From Micromonospora parathelypteridis (GTDB taxonomy: Bacteria > Actinomycetota > Actinomycetes > Mycobacteriales > Micromonosporaceae): DNA of 64,000 nucleotides. The translations under genes and the position numbers were made by a program. The stretch spans positions 3,348,001 through 3,412,000 of the forward strand of contig NZ_JACHDP010000001.1 of the NCBI RefSeq assembly GCF_014201145.1, in the 5' to 3' direction. This document shows positions 27,215-37,122 of this stretch, piece after piece; position 1 is the stretch's first letter; every line of letters begins with the position of its first letter. Below the pieces are notes generated by a model. That model had not been told where the DNA came from, ran no database searches, and worked only from the letters and a program-made list of their open reading frames with translations.

Positions 27215-28639
27215 GTGACGACGATCCCCAACGTGCTGGCCAACCGGTACGCCTCGCCCGAATTGGTCGCCCTCTGGTCTCCGGAGGAGAAGGTCCGGAT
27301 GGAGCGGCGGCTCTGGCTCGCCGTGCTCCGCGCTCAGCGCGACCTGGGCGTGCCGGTGCCGGACGGCGTGGTCGAGGCGTACGAGCGGGTGCTCGACCAG
27401 GTCGACCTCGCCTCGATCGCGGAGCGGGAGCGGGTTACCCGGCATGACGTGAAGGCCCGGATCGAGGAGTTCAGCGCGCTCGCCGGGCACGAGCACGTGC
27501 ACAAGGGGATGACCTCGCGGGACCTCACCGAGAACGTCGAGCAGCTCCAGGTGCGCGCGTCGCTGGAGCTGATCCGGGACCGGGTGGTGGCCACCCTCGC
27601 CCGCTTGGCCTGGCTGGCCCACGAGCACTCCGAGCTGGTCATGACCGGCCGTTCGCACAACGTGGCGGCGCAGGCCACCACGCTCGGCAAGCGCTTCGCG
27701 TCGGCGGCGGAGGAGCTGCTGATCGCGTACGAGCGGCTGGAGGAGTTGATCGCCCGCTACCCGCTGCGTGGGATCAAGGGGCCGGTCGGCACGGCCGCCG
27801 ACCAGTTGGACCTCTTCGACGGCGACGCCGACAAGGTGGCCGAGTTGGAGCGGCGGGTCGCCGAGCACCTGGGCTTCTCCCGCGTGCTCGACAGCGTCGG
27901 GCAGGTCTACCCGCGCTCGCTGGACTTCGACGTGCTGGCCGCCCTGGCCCAGACCGCTGCCGCGCCGTCGTCGCTGGCCACCACGATCCGGCTGATGGTC
28001 GGCCAGGAGCTGGCGACCGAGGGCTTCAAGCCGGGTCAGGTCGGCTCCAGCGCGATGCCGCACAAGATGAACACCCGCTCGTCGGAGCGGGTGAACGGTT
28101 TCGCGGTGATCATCCGGGGTTACCTGTCGATGGTCGGCGAGCTGGCCGGTGACCAGTGGAACGAGGGAGACGTGTCCTGCTCGGTGGTCCGCCGGGTGGC
28201 CCTGCCGGACGCGTTCTTCGCCGCGGACGGACTGTTCCAGACGTTCCTCACCGTGCTCGACGAGTTCGGCGCGTACCCGGCGGTGATCAACCGGGAGCTG
28301 GAGCGGTTCCTGCCCTTCCTGGCCACCACGAAGATCCTGGTGGCGGCGGTCCGGCGTGGTGTCGGCCGCGAGGTCGCCCACGAGGTGATCAAGGAGCACG
28401 CGGTCGCGGTGGCCCTGGCGATGCGCGAGAAGGGCTCGCCGGAGAACGACCTGTTCGACCGGTTGGCGGCGGACGGCCGACTCGGCCTCTCCCGCGCCGA
28501 CATCGACACCCTGGTCGCCGACCGCACGGCCTTCGTCGGCGCCGCTCCCGCCCAGGTGGCCGCGATAACCCGCCGAATCACCAAGGTGGTCGAAACCCAC
28601 CCCAACGCCGCCACCTACTCCCCACCCCCCATCCTCTAA
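27215..28639 (+). CDS. purB: Adenylosuccinate lyase
   Basis: 474 aa. It cleaves SAICAR to AICAR and adenylosuccinate to AMP, so it acts twice in purine synthesis. All-helical fumarase superfamily protein with KARIEEFSALAGHEHVHKGMTSRDLTEN, the catalytic His in MTGRSHNVAAQATT and the signature GSSAMPHKMNTRSSE. GTG 27215 (VTTIPNVLANRY) fits the family and lies 7 nt after GACAAT, a likely -10 box of a leaderless transcript; an in-frame ATG three codons earlier is less typical. The last codons are C-rich and G-poor and lead into a perfect 25-bp palindrome. Confidence 0.95.
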   Translation: MTTIPNVLANRYASPELVALWSPEEKVRMERRLWLAVLRAQRDLGVPVPDGVVEAYERVLDQVDLASIAERERVTRHDVKARIEEFSALAGHEHVHKGMTSRDLTENVEQLQVRASLELIRDRVVATLARLAWLAHEHSELVMTGRSHNVAAQATTLGKRFASAAEELLIAYERLEELIARYPLRGIKGPVGTAADQLDLFDGDADKVAELERRVAEHLGFSRVLDSVGQVYPRSLDFDVLAALAQTAAAPSSLATTIRLMVGQELATEGFKPGQVGSSAMPHKMNTRSSERVNGFAVIIRGYLSMVGELAGDQWNEGDVSCSVVRRVALPDAFFAADGLFQTFLTVLDEFGAYPAVINRELERFLPFLATTKILVAAVRRGVGREVAHEVIKEHAVAVALAMREKGSPENDLFDRLAADGRLGLSRADIDTLVADRTAFVGAAPAQVAAITRRITKVVETHPNAATYSPPPIL

Positions 28640-28660
28640 CCCCACCCCACCCCGTTGCCC

Positions 28661-28729
28661 CCCTGTTGATCATGAAGTTATTGCCACGACACGCCGGCGC
28701 GTCGGGCAATAACTTCATGATCAACAGGG
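28661..28729. repeat. Perfect 25-bp inverted repeat downstream of purB
   Basis: Arms 28661-28685 and 28705-28729 are perfectly complementary over 25 nt (left arm begins CCCTGTTGATCATGAAG); the 19-nt loop is itself nearly self-complementary. AT-rich against its surroundings. It follows a stop codon and a C-rich tract exactly as the purA palindrome does, although the arm sequence differs apart from the shared GTTGATC/GTGATC start. Likely terminator of purB and of the convergent ybjQ-like gene. Confidence 0.85.
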
Positions 28730-28744
28730 TGGGGCCGCGTGGGG

Positions 28745-29203
28745 TTAGTCGCCGGTTGGGGTTTCTGCGGCGGTTCTGAGGTTGGGGGCGCTGGCCGGTT
28801 CGGCGATGCCGCCGGGCGATTCCGTGAAGCCCGCGACCTCCGCTGTCTCCGCGGCGACCGCCGGCTGGTCGGCCGGCATGACTTCGGGCATCTTGGGTAC
28901 GGCGACCACTGCCGTCCCGTACGCGCAGATCTCCATCCACATCTCGCCGCAGTCCCGACTGTCGAACCGCATGCCGATCACCGCGTTCGCACCGATCCGC
29001 AGGGCCTCCTCGCCGAGCCGGGACACCGAGTCGGTGCGCCACCGGGTCAGGTTGTCCGGGGCCATCGGGTCGTACGCGCCACCGCGCAGGTTCTTGACTC
29101 CCTCGCGGTACGGGTTGCGCGTCCTGGCCATCGATGACACCACCTCACCGAGAATCTGGCGGATCTCATAGCCGGGCAGTTGCTCTGTCGTCACGACCAG
29201 CAC
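28745..29203 (-). CDS. YbjQ/DUF74-family protein
   Basis: 152 aa. The first ~105 residues match the YbjQ (heavy-metal-binding-like) family: VVTTEQLPGYEIRQILGEVVSSMARTRNPYREGVKNLRGGAYDP, then GANAVIGMRFDSRD and EICAYGTAVV. Family members form pentamers of unknown function. The C-terminal ~45 residues are an Ala/Glu/Pro-rich tail not typical of the family. GTG 29203 (MLVVTTEQ) is chosen; GTG 29194 is possible. It sits between the purB palindrome and a terminator of the upstream protease gene. Confidence 0.8.
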   Translation of the reverse strand: MLVVTTEQLPGYEIRQILGEVVSSMARTRNPYREGVKNLRGGAYDPMAPDNLTRWRTDSVSRLGEEALRIGANAVIGMRFDSRDCGEMWMEICAYGTAVVAVPKMPEVMPADQPAVAAETAEVAGFTESPGGIAEPASAPNLRTAAETPTGD

Positions 29204-29276
29204 GGTTCCGATGCTGTCAGGAGTGGCGCGACCCGATCGGGTGCATTGTTCACCTGATCGGATGCTGCAAAACGAC

Positions 29277-29317
29277 GCGGCGCGGACGGCCGGCACGCAG
29301 CCGACCATCCGCGCCGC
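29277..29317. terminator. Hairpin after protease gene
   Basis: Perfect 10-bp stem: GCGGCGCGGA (29277-29286) and TCCGCGCCGC (29308-29317), 21-nt loop, in the gap after the protease stop on the minus strand. Likely factor-independent terminator without U-tract. Confidence 0.5.
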
Positions 29318-29332
29318 CTGGGGCGCTAACCG

Positions 29333-30016
29333 TCAGACACCGGCCACCGAGGTGATCCAGGCCCGGTTGTACGCAACGCTGCCGTAGTTCTGGATGCTCG
29401 ACCCGTCGGCGGTGGAAGCGACGCCGACCTGCTGGCCGTTGTAGAACTGGGGGCCGCCGGAGTCACCGCGCCAGGCGTTGCCGTTGATCCGGGTGCTGCG
29501 GATCGCCTGGCCGCCGTACGCGTCGGTGACGCTGTTGCTGGTGACCCGCACGGTGGCGGTCTTCAGCTGGCTGGACGCGGAGCAGCCGCTGTAGCAGGTC
29601 ATGCCCCAGCCGTAGATCGAGTTCGTCGAGTTGATCGGCGGGTTGCTGTTGGCCAGGGTCACCGTCGAGGTGCTGACGGCGCTGGAGAGCCGCATGAGGG
29701 CGAGGTCGCTGCGGGTGTAGGTGGCGCTGACCGTGCGGGTGACCCCGCCCGAGGCGCGGTAGACGCTGCCGACCCGGACCGACATGGTGCCGCTGATGCA
29801 GTGCCGGGCGGTGAGGACCCACTGCGAGGCGATGACGCTGCCGGAGCAGGTGAACGAGCCGTTGCTCATTACCGCTGCGGCCCAGGGCGCGGACGAGACG
29901 GTGCCGCCGCCGATGATCGGTTGCGGGCCGGCCGGGGCGGCGGACGCGCCGGACGCGGCGCCGAGGGCGCCGACCAACGCGGTGCTGAGTACGACGAGCA
30001 GAGGGCGGATGCGCAT
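29333..30016 (-). CDS. Secreted trypsin-like serine protease (S1)
   Basis: 227 aa. A Sec signal peptide (about 1-26, MRIRPLLVVLSTALVGALGA then SGASA) is followed directly by a short lead and IIGGGTVSSAPWAAAV, the start of a mature S1 protease. Catalytic triad: His in LTARHC, Asp in YTRSDLAL, Ser in RGDSGGP. Paired cysteines (TCSGS/RHC and TCYSGC) suit disulfides outside the cell. It would be an extracellular endopeptidase. It has its own promoter 90-120 nt upstream and a terminator downstream, so it is monocistronic. Confidence 0.93.
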   Translation of the reverse strand: MRIRPLLVVLSTALVGALGAASGASAAPAGPQPIIGGGTVSSAPWAAAVMSNGSFTCSGSVIASQWVLTARHCISGTMSVRVGSVYRASGGVTRTVSATYTRSDLALMRLSSAVSTSTVTLANSNPPINSTNSIYGWGMTCYSGCSASSQLKTATVRVTSNSVTDAYGGQAIRSTRINGNAWRGDSGGPQFYNGQQVGVASTADGSSIQNYGSVAYNRAWITSVAGV

Positions 30017-30114
30017 CGGGTGGACTCCTTGGACAGGGCGGACCCGGGGTCGCCGGGTGCGGGAGGGCGGCAGCGGGGGTTCCCGCCAACGCTCGAATCG
30101 ACTTACGTCGATGT

Positions 30115-30143
30115 ACGATAGGGCCCGAGGTCATCGTTATCAA
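30115..30143 (-). promoter_or_regulatory. Promoter of the secreted protease
   Basis: On the minus strand, TTGATA (30138-30143) and TATCGT (30115-30120) are separated by 17 nt, a good housekeeping-type promoter about 95 nt upstream of the protease start. The rest of the 30017-30371 gap shows no gene. Towards purS, TACGCT at 30308-30313 could be a -10 box for the purSQL operon, without a clear -35. Confidence 0.5.
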
Positions 30144-30371
30144 GATGCAAATCGAGGTCGCCCAATGTAACGATTCGGCCACCCGGTGCGCCGTGTATGT
30201 CCTGCTGAGGCCACCTGTCGCGCCTGTTGGGTCACCCTGAGCGTCAGCAATGTCGATCACTGCCTGAACTGCACCCGGCCGGTGCGTCCGCGGCGATATC
30301 TGCCAGGTACGCTGGCTGCGCTCGCCCGTTGTGGGTCGGCACCCAACTGCGTACACAGTCAGGAGTGCCCA

Positions 30372-30635
30372 GTGCCTCGCGTCGTCGTCGACGTCATGCT
30401 CAAGCCCGAGATCCTCGATCCGCAGGGCCAGGCCGTCGCAAACGCGCTGCCCCGGCTCGGCGTCGGTGACGTCGCCTCGGTTCGGATCGGCAGGCGGATC
30501 GAGATCGAGTTCACCGGTGAACCGGACCTGGACCGCGCTCGGGAAATTGCCGACAAGCTGCTCGCCAACCCGGTCATCGAGGACTTCACCATCCGCCTGG
30601 TCGAGGCCGACGAGACCGCGGACGCCCGCTCGTGA
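30372..30635 (+). CDS. purS: FGAM synthase subunit PurS
   Basis: 87 aa. Small subunit of the three-part phosphoribosylformylglycinamidine synthase (PurSQL), where it dimerises and bridges PurL and PurQ for ammonia transfer. Visible: [45 protein letters not shown], covering the whole family. GTG 30372 has AGGAG at 30361-30365 with a 6-nt spacer; longer upstream starts would add non-homologous sequence. Its stop overlaps the purQ start (GTGA), so the first two subunits are translationally coupled. Confidence 0.95.
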   Translation: MPRVVVDVMLKPEILDPQGQAVANALPRLGVGDVASVRIGRRIEIEFTGEPDLDRAREIADKLLANPVIEDFTIRLVEADETADARS

Positions 30636-31315
30636 CCGCCCGGGTCGGTGTGGTCACCTTCCCTGGCTCGCTCGACGACGGGGACGCGGCCCGGGCCGTC
30701 CGGATCGCCGGCGCTGAGCCGGTCCGGCTCTGGCACGGTGACCCGGATCTGCACGGGGTGGACGCGGTCGTGCTGCCCGGCGGTTTCTCCTACGGTGACT
30801 ACCTGCGTTGCGGCGCCATCGCCCGGTTCGCCCCGGTGATGGAGACGATCGTGGACGCCGCCCAGGGTGGCCTGCCGGTGCTCGGCATCTGCAACGGCTT
30901 CCAGATCCTGTGCGAGGCGCACCTGCTGCCCGGGGCGCTCACCCGTAACCAGCACCTGCACTTCCGCAACCGGGACCAGGTGCTGCGCATCGAGTCGGCC
31001 GGCACGGCGTGGACCAACGCGTTCCAGCCCGGCCAGGAGGTGCTCATCCCGGTCAAGAACGGCGAGGGCTGCTACGTCGCGGACACCGCGACGCTGGACC
31101 AGCTCGAAGCCGAGGGGCGGGTGGTTGCCCGCTATGTCGGCGGCAACCCCAACGGATCGCAGCGCGACATCGCCGCGATCACCAACGCCGCGGGCAACGT
31201 GGTCGGCATCATGCCGCACCCGGAGCACGCGGTGGAGGAGCTCACCGGCCCGTCGTTGGACGGCTTGGGGTTCTTCACGTCGGTCCTCAAGCACCTGGTG
31301 GGGGCGCCAGCGTGA
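30632..31315 (+). CDS. purQ: FGAM synthase glutaminase subunit PurQ
   Basis: 227 aa class I glutamine amidotransferase. It releases ammonia from glutamine for the PurL reaction. Visible: [34 protein letters not shown], the nucleophile Cys in [11 protein letters not shown], and the His-Glu pair in [15 protein letters not shown] 30632 overlaps the purS stop by 4 nt. The purL start follows 22 nt after the stop. Confidence 0.96.
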   Translation: MTARVGVVTFPGSLDDGDAARAVRIAGAEPVRLWHGDPDLHGVDAVVLPGGFSYGDYLRCGAIARFAPVMETIVDAAQGGLPVLGICNGFQILCEAHLLPGALTRNQHLHFRNRDQVLRIESAGTAWTNAFQPGQEVLIPVKNGEGCYVADTATLDQLEAEGRVVARYVGGNPNGSQRDIAAITNAAGNVVGIMPHPEHAVEELTGPSLDGLGFFTSVLKHLVGAPA

Positions 31316-31337
31316 GCGCCAGCAGCGAGGAGAGGTC

Positions 31338-34013
31338 ATGACCACCCATCCGGACCCGGTACGCGACACGCCGGAGGCGTACTCCGCCCCGGCGCAGCCG
31401 GCCGAGCCGAGCCCGGCGCAGCCCGTCGCACCGGCGACCGCTCCCGTCCAGCCGGCCGCCGCCGTCTGGACCGAGGGCGTGGACACCGTGCCGCGCGCCG
31501 GCGGCACCCCGGGCGAGCTCCAGCCGTACACCGAGCTGGGTCTGCGCGACGACGAGTACGACCGGATCCGGCAGATCCTCGGCCGCCGGCCCACGCAGTC
31601 CGAGCTCGCGATGTACTCGATCATGTGGAGCGAGCACTGCTCCTACAAGTCGAGCAAGGTGCACCTGCGCCAGTTCGGTGAGAAGGCCCCGCACAGCGAC
31701 CGGCTGCTCGCCGGCATCGGCGAGAACGCCGGTGTCGTGCAGATCTCCGACGAGTTGGCGGTGACCTTCAAGGTCGAGTCGCACAACCACCCGAGCTTCG
31801 TCGAGCCGTACCAGGGTGCGGCGACCGGCGTCGGCGGCATCGTCCGGGACATTCTCGCCATGGGCGCCCGCCCGGTCGCGGTGATGGACCCGCTGCGTTT
31901 CGGTGCCGCGGACCACCCGGACACCGCCCGGGTTCTCACCGGCGTGGTCGCTGGCGTCGGTGGCTACGGCAACTGCCTCGGTCTGCCCAACATCGGTGGT
32001 GAGCTGGTCTTCGACCCCTCCTACCAGGGCAACCCGCTGCTCAACGCGCTCTGCCTGGGCGTGCTGCCGGTCACCCGGTTGCAGAACAAGGCCGCCGCCG
32101 GCCCGGGCAACGTTGTCGTGCTGATGGGCGCCAAGACCGGCCGGGACGGCATCGGCGGCGTCTCGGTGCTGGCCAGCGCCACCTTCGACGAGGGCAGCGA
32201 GGCACGTCGCCCCGCCGTGCAGGTCGGTGACCCGTTCATCGAGAAGCTGCTGATCGAGGCCTGCCTCGAGCTGTACGACGGCCAGCTGGTGGTCGGCATC
32301 CAGGACCTCGGCGGTGCCGGGCTGACCTGCGCGCTCACCGAGACCGCCGCCGCGGCCGGGACCGGCATGCGGGTCTGGCTGGAGCGGGTGCCGCTGCGTG
32401 AGCCTTCGATGGACCCGCACGAGATCCTGGCCAGCGAGTCGCAGGAGCGGATGCTGCTGGTCGTCGAGCCGGAGAAGCTCGAGGCGGTGCTCAAGACCTG
32501 CGAGAAGTGGGGCGTGCTGGCCACCGCGATCGGTGAGGTCACCGCACCGGAGCCGGACGGCACCCCGGGTCGACTGCTGATCACCTGGCAGGATCACCTG
32601 GTCGTCGACGTGCCGCCGGGTTCGCTGGTCGACGACGGCCCGGTCTACGCCCGGCCGATGCGTGAGCCGGCCGACCTGATCCTGCTCCAGGCCGACCGTG
32701 CCGAGACGCTGCCCCGTCCGGCCGACCCGGAGGCGCTGCGGGAGACCGTGCTGCGCATGATCGCGTCGCCGAACCTGGCCGACAAGACCTGGGTCACCGA
32801 GCAGTACGACCGCTATGTGCTGGGCAACACCGTGCTCGCGCAGCCGGAGGACGGCGGCGTGATCCGGATCGACGAGCGGACCGGGCTCGGCGTGGCGCTG
32901 TCGGTCGACGGCAACGGTCGGTACGCCCGACTCGACCCGTACAACGGCACCAAGCTGGCCCTGGCTGAGGCGTACCGGAACGTGGCGGTGACCGGCGCGA
33001 AGCCGATCGCCGTGACCAACTGCCTCAACTTCGGCTCGCCGGAGGACCCGGCCGTGATGTGGCAGTTCGCCGAGGCCGTGCGCGGCCTGGCGGACGGCTG
33101 CCTGGAGCTGGGCATCCCGGTGACCGGCGGCAACGTCAGCTTCTACAACCAGACCGGCGCGGCGGCCATCCACCCGACCCCGGTGGTCGGTGTGCTGGGC
33201 GTGCTGGACAACGTCGCCGACCGGGTGCCGATGGGCTTCGTCCCGCGCGCCGGTGGCGACCACGACCAGCTCTACCTGCTCGGCGAGACGAACGTGGAGC
33301 TGTCCGGCTCGGAGTGGGCCTGGGTGACGCACGAGCACCTCGGCGGTATCCCGCCGCAGGTCGACCTCGCGCGGGAGAAGACGCTCGCCGACCTGCTGTC
33401 CGAGGCGGCCCGCGTCGGTCACCTCAGCTCGGCACACGACCTCTCCGACGGCGGCCTCGCACAGAGTCTCGTGGAGTCCTGCCTGCGTCGCGGCGTCGGT
33501 GCCCGGGTCGCGGTGCCGGAGCAGTTCGCCGAGGGCTCGATGCCGTTCGTCTACCTGTTCAGCGAGTCCGCCACGCGGGCGCTGGTGTCGGTGCCCCGGG
33601 GCCACGACAAGGCGTTCGCGGCGCTCTGCGCCGAGCGGGGGGTGCCGTTCGAGCTGATCGGCGTCACCGACCCGTCCGGCGGCGCACTCGAGGTGCACGG
33701 TCAGTTCCGGATCGGTCTGGACGAGCTGCGCGCCGCGCACACCGAGACGCTGCCTCGCCTCTTCGGGGGTTCGGCGGCCGTCGAGGTGCCCGCGCCGGCC
33801 GCTGGCGTGGCGGGTGCGGTCGAGGCCGTCCCGCTGCCGGTCGCACAGGCCGAGCCCGTTGACGTGGCGGCGGTGGCTTCCGAGCCGATCGCCTCGGCCG
33901 GTCCGGTCCCGCAGACCGGTGCGGTCGAGCCGGTCGAGTCGCACCAGCCCACCACCGCCGACCAGGGCGGGTCTGACCCCGGTGCCACCGAGCCGTCGCC
34001 TGACGAGCGCTGA
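31338..34013 (+). CDS. purL: FGAM synthase large subunit PurL, extended at both ends
   Basis: 891 aa against about 740-760 for the usual small-type PurL. It converts FGAR, ATP and ammonia to FGAM. The core has [52 protein letters not shown] and the second AIRS-like half ([20 protein letters not shown]). The excess is an N-terminal Pro/Ala-rich lead (about 65 residues) and a C-terminal Ala/Val/Pro-rich tail of about 85 residues after PRLFGGSAA. Both look disordered. ATG 31338 has GAGGAGAGG upstream. The 3' end overlaps the comB start by 32 nt. Confidence 0.95.
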   Translation: MTTHPDPVRDTPEAYSAPAQPAEPSPAQPVAPATAPVQPAAAVWTEGVDTVPRAGGTPGELQPYTELGLRDDEYDRIRQILGRRPTQSELAMYSIMWSEHCSYKSSKVHLRQFGEKAPHSDRLLAGIGENAGVVQISDELAVTFKVESHNHPSFVEPYQGAATGVGGIVRDILAMGARPVAVMDPLRFGAADHPDTARVLTGVVAGVGGYGNCLGLPNIGGELVFDPSYQGNPLLNALCLGVLPVTRLQNKAAAGPGNVVVLMGAKTGRDGIGGVSVLASATFDEGSEARRPAVQVGDPFIEKLLIEACLELYDGQLVVGIQDLGGAGLTCALTETAAAAGTGMRVWLERVPLREPSMDPHEILASESQERMLLVVEPEKLEAVLKTCEKWGVLATAIGEVTAPEPDGTPGRLLITWQDHLVVDVPPGSLVDDGPVYARPMREPADLILLQADRAETLPRPADPEALRETVLRMIASPNLADKTWVTEQYDRYVLGNTVLAQPEDGGVIRIDERTGLGVALSVDGNGRYARLDPYNGTKLALAEAYRNVAVTGAKPIAVTNCLNFGSPEDPAVMWQFAEAVRGLADGCLELGIPVTGGNVSFYNQTGAAAIHPTPVVGVLGVLDNVADRVPMGFVPRAGGDHDQLYLLGETNVELSGSEWAWVTHEHLGGIPPQVDLAREKTLADLLSEAARVGHLSSAHDLSDGGLAQSLVESCLRRGVGARVAVPEQFAEGSMPFVYLFSESATRALVSVPRGHDKAFAALCAERGVPFELIGVTDPSGGALEVHGQFRIGLDELRAAHTETLPRLFGGSAAVEVPAPAAGVAGAVEAVPLPVAQAEPVDVAAVASEPIASAGPVPQTGAVEPVESHQPTTADQGGSDPGATEPSPDER

Positions 34014-34773
34014 GGCGTTGGCGGCCGCCGTCTACGGCCAACCCGGTTCCGGTGCCCGGTTCGACTGGGGGCTGACCGGGGCAGCCGAGCTCGGTCGGGT
34101 CTGCGCGGCGCTGGTGGTGGTGGACGTGCTGTCGTTCACCACCGCCGTGGAGGTGGCGGTCGCCCGTGGCATGCGGGTGCATCCGTTCCCCTGGGGTGAG
34201 CAGGCCGCCGACTATGCGCTGCGGGTCGGCGCGGTCGCCGCGGTCGGTCGTCGGCGGACGACCGCGGAGCATCCGTGGTCACTCTCACCCGCCGCACTGA
34301 GCACCGCACCGGTGGTGGCGGACCTTGTGCTGCCCTCGCCGAACGGCTCCGCCATCAGCGCCGCCGCGAGCGCCACCGGCCTGCCGGTGGTCGCGGCGTG
34401 CCTGCGTAACGCCCGCGCCGTCGGGCGTTGGCTGCGCCGCCAGGGGTACGGCACCGTGGACGCTCCGATCGGTGTGATCGCCTCGGGGGAGCGCTGGCCG
34501 GACGGGTCGCTGCGTCCATCGGTGGAGGACCAGCTCGGTGCCGCCTCGGTGCTGGACGCTCTCTCCGGCGTGCCGGGCGGGCTGTCCGTGGAGGCGGCCA
34601 TGGCGCTTGCCGCGTTGGCGAGCACTCCGGATGTGCCCGCCGCGGTGCGCGGCAGCGTTTCCGGGAGGGAGTTGACCGAGGGCGGTTTCGTCGAGGACGT
34701 GGACGTCGCGGTCCGGATCGGCGTGTCGGACGTCGTGCCGGTGCTCCACCAGGGTGTCTTCTCCGCCGCCTGA
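33982..34773 (+). CDS. comB: 2-phosphosulfolactate phosphatase family protein
   Basis: 263 aa ComB-fold protein: [74 protein letters not shown], the last carrying conserved acidic Mg ligands. In methanogens ComB dephosphorylates 2-phosphosulfolactate in coenzyme M synthesis; actinobacteria do not make coenzyme M, so the substrate here is unknown. GTG 33982 is the nearest start to the conserved region and lies inside the end of purL (32-nt overlap), so it is probably the last gene of purSQL-comB. The exact start is uncertain. Confidence 0.8.
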   Translation: MPPSRRLTSAEALAAAVYGQPGSGARFDWGLTGAAELGRVCAALVVVDVLSFTTAVEVAVARGMRVHPFPWGEQAADYALRVGAVAAVGRRRTTAEHPWSLSPAALSTAPVVADLVLPSPNGSAISAAASATGLPVVAACLRNARAVGRWLRRQGYGTVDAPIGVIASGERWPDGSLRPSVEDQLGAASVLDALSGVPGGLSVEAAMALAALASTPDVPAAVRGSVSGRELTEGGFVEDVDVAVRIGVSDVVPVLHQGVFSAA

Positions 34774-34849
34774 GCAACGCGGGCGCCGGCCAGCCCTTGC
34801 ACGTCTGCCCGCCTCGACCTCACGAGTGCGACCAGATCTCGCAAAAGCG

Positions 34850-34881
34850 AAAGGGTCACCCGGAGATCCGGGTGACCCTTT
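34850..34881. terminator. Strong bidirectional hairpin
   Basis: Perfect 15-bp stem with a 2-nt loop: AAAGGGTCACCCGGA (34850-34864) and its complement (34867-34881). A/T residues flank it on both sides, giving a short U-tract each way. It lies between the convergent comB and Gly/Tyr-rich protein genes. Confidence 0.85.
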
Positions 34882-34898
34882 CCCTGCGAGGTGGTCGG

Positions 34899-36968
34899 TC
34901 AGTCGTCCAGCCAGTCGAGGCGTCGGCCGCCCCGCTCGGTCGGCGGCGGGGTGTCCGGTCGGGCCCGGCCGCCGGCCGGCTGGCCGTAGCCGCCCTGGTC
35001 GTAGCCTCGGTCGTCGTAGCCGCCGCGCTGCTGCGGGGGCTCCTGGCCGTAACCGCCCTGCTGTGGGGGCTCCTGGCCGTAGCCGCCGCCCTGGTCGTAC
35101 CCACCGGCTGGTTGGCCGTAGCCGCCCTGGTCGTAGCCTCGGTCGTCGTAGCCGCCGCGCTGCTGTGGGGGCTCCTGGCCGTAACCGCCGCCCTGGTCGT
35201 ACCCACCCGCTGGCTGGCCGTAGCCACCCTGGTCGTAACCGCCAGCCGGCTGGCCGCCATACCCCGCGGTCGGCTCGGCAGCCCGGCCGCCGTACGGGGC
35301 CGGGTCGGGCTGGCCGTACCCCTGCCCCTGCTCCGGCTGGTAGACCCCGGTGGCGTACGGGTCGGCCGGGGCCGGGTACTGGGTGCTGTCGCCGGTGTAC
35401 CGGCCGGTCGGCTCGTCGTACCGCTCGCCGTAGGCCGCGCCGCCAGCGGGAGCCGGCGGGTAGGCCGCCGTCCCGGCCGGGGCGGCGTAGTCACGGCTGC
35501 CGTAGCCGCCACCGGAGGCGGGCGCGTTGCCATAGCCGCCGGAGGCCGGAGCGCCGCCGTAGCCAGCGCCGGAACCGGGCGCGGCACCGTAACCGTCACC
35601 GTAGCCGCCCTCGGCGCCTGCCGGAGTGCCGTAGCCGCCGCCAGAGGCGGGAGCGTTGCCGTAACCGCCACCCGACGCGGGGGCGTTGCCGTAGCCACCG
35701 GCGCCGTACCCACCGGGTGCTGGCTCGTCGCCGTAGCCGGCACCGCCCCAGCCCTGCTGGGGCGCACCGCCGTAGCCCTGCGCCGGGGCACCGTACGGGT
35801 CCGGCGGGACGTCGTCGACCACCGGGCGGTGCATCATCGTCGGCGCCTCGCTCAGCGCCGCACCGCCGACCATTGTCGGGTCGGCCCCGACGCCGGGCCG
35901 ACCGCCCGCCATCCGGGTCTGGTCGTCAGCGCCGCGGAACCCGCCGCGCGACGGCGGCACCACAGCGCCGCCACCATTCGTCGCCGGGGCGTCGTCGTCG
36001 CCGCCGCTCTCCTTGCGCTTCATCCAGAGCAGCACGATCGTGCCCACACCGGCGGCGACCAGGAGGCCACCGAGCAGGATGATCAGGTAGGAGCCCGCGC
36101 CGCCGCCGCCTTCGTCGCTGTTCGCGGCGTTCGCCGGAGCACCTGGGCTTGCCTCATCGGTGGCCTGGTCCTCCGTGCCCTCCTCGGTCGTCTCCTCGGT
36201 GGGAGTGGCCTCGGGGGTGGCGGACGGCGTGGCGCTGGGCGTCACCTCGACCTTGATCGCGAGGCTGATCCGTTGCCCGGTGATGGCCTGCCCGGCACTG
36301 GCGTTGATCGTCTTCCTGGCCACCACGTTGTCGAAGGTGGCACCCAGGTCGATCCGGCCCGGTGCGATCGGGTTGGCCGTGCTGCCGGTGAAGCGGAAGT
36401 TGCCGCTGCCGTCGCTGGTGGTGTCGAAGGTCTTGCCGGTGCTGTCCAGCAGCATGACCACGGCGTTCGGCACCGCCTTGCTGTCGGCCTGGGCGACCAC
36501 CTTGCCGGAGATCGACTGCACGGTCTGCTTCGGCGGCGGCGCGGCCGCCTTGCCCTTGACCGTCAGCGCGACGGTGGCGGTGCTCGGGCCGGAGTCGGCC
36601 TCGACGGCCACGGTGACGGTGGCGGTCGCATCGCCGGCATTGTCGTTGGCCGCGATCCTGACCAGCACCGACTTCGGCTGAGGGCTGCCCAGGCCTTGGA
36701 AATCAACATCCCCGCAGCCGCTGGCGCAGCTGACGCCTGAGGGCAGACCGGAGAGACTGATCTTCGCGCTCCGGTCGTTGTCACCGGGAGTGACGCGCAC
36801 GGTGACCGTGGCGTCGCTGCCGGCATTCACGGAGACCGAGTTGGGGGATACCTCGACGCTTGCGGCGAGGGCTGGTGTGGCGGGGACGGCGAGCAGAGCG
36901 CCGGCAACCAGCGCTACGACCACACCGGCCCGCTGCTTCCAGGCACGTCGGTGTGTTGACACGTCCAC
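34899..36968 (-). CDS. Membrane protein with Gly/Tyr-rich repetitive cytoplasmic tail
   Basis: 689 aa. A signal peptide (about 1-36) is followed by an extracytoplasmic Ig-like beta domain (40-140), a carboxypeptidase-regulatory-like domain (about 150-240, ISGKVVAQADSKAVPNAVV), a Thr/Glu-rich stalk, and one transmembrane helix (about 290-315, SYLIILLGGLLVAAGVG). The C-terminal half is a low-complexity tail of Gly, Tyr, Gln, Pro, Asp built on GGYG, QGGYGQ and NAPASGGGYG repeats, ending RRLDWLDD. Topology places the tail in the cytoplasm. Start GTG 36968 or 36962 (GGAAGG upstream). Function unknown; the composition favours multivalent or phase-separating interactions. Monocistronic. Confidence 0.75.
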   Translation of the reverse strand: MDVSTHRRAWKQRAGVVVALVAGALLAVPATPALAASVEVSPNSVSVNAGSDATVTVRVTPGDNDRSAKISLSGLPSGVSCASGCGDVDFQGLGSPQPKSVLVRIAANDNAGDATATVTVAVEADSGPSTATVALTVKGKAAAPPPKQTVQSISGKVVAQADSKAVPNAVVMLLDSTGKTFDTTSDGSGNFRFTGSTANPIAPGRIDLGATFDNVVARKTINASAGQAITGQRISLAIKVEVTPSATPSATPEATPTEETTEEGTEDQATDEASPGAPANAANSDEGGGGAGSYLIILLGGLLVAAGVGTIVLLWMKRKESGGDDDAPATNGGGAVVPPSRGGFRGADDQTRMAGGRPGVGADPTMVGGAALSEAPTMMHRPVVDDVPPDPYGAPAQGYGGAPQQGWGGAGYGDEPAPGGYGAGGYGNAPASGGGYGNAPASGGGYGTPAGAEGGYGDGYGAAPGSGAGYGGAPASGGYGNAPASGGGYGSRDYAAPAGTAAYPPAPAGGAAYGERYDEPTGRYTGDSTQYPAPADPYATGVYQPEQGQGYGQPDPAPYGGRAAEPTAGYGGQPAGGYDQGGYGQPAGGYDQGGGYGQEPPQQRGGYDDRGYDQGGYGQPAGGYDQGGGYGQEPPQQGGYGQEPPQQRGGYDDRGYDQGGYGQPAGGRARPDTPPPTERGGRRLDWLDD
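34981..35252. repeat. In-frame coding repeat of 132 bp
   Basis: Two nearly identical blocks starting at 34981 and 35113, offset 132 bp (44 codons), within the Gly/Tyr-rich tail. They differ at few bases, so they are a recent duplication or kept alike by recombination. Further degenerate units continue towards 35700. Confidence 0.7.
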
Positions 36969-37122
36969 CGCCTTCCGGGCTGACTTCCCTCTGACCGGCG
37001 GGGCGCCGGGCCGGGGACATCACGGTTCGAATACGCCGTCGGCAACTATGCCTTGTCCGACTGGATCGGCGCGACCCAGGGCCAGCGTCGGGTGTTCGGC
37101 CTGCGGGTCGTAAAGTCCCGTC

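Noticed and set aside
34981..35700. CRISPR-like array
   Set aside because: The repeats are in-frame coding repeats of a Gly/Tyr-rich protein with no unique spacers of constant length.
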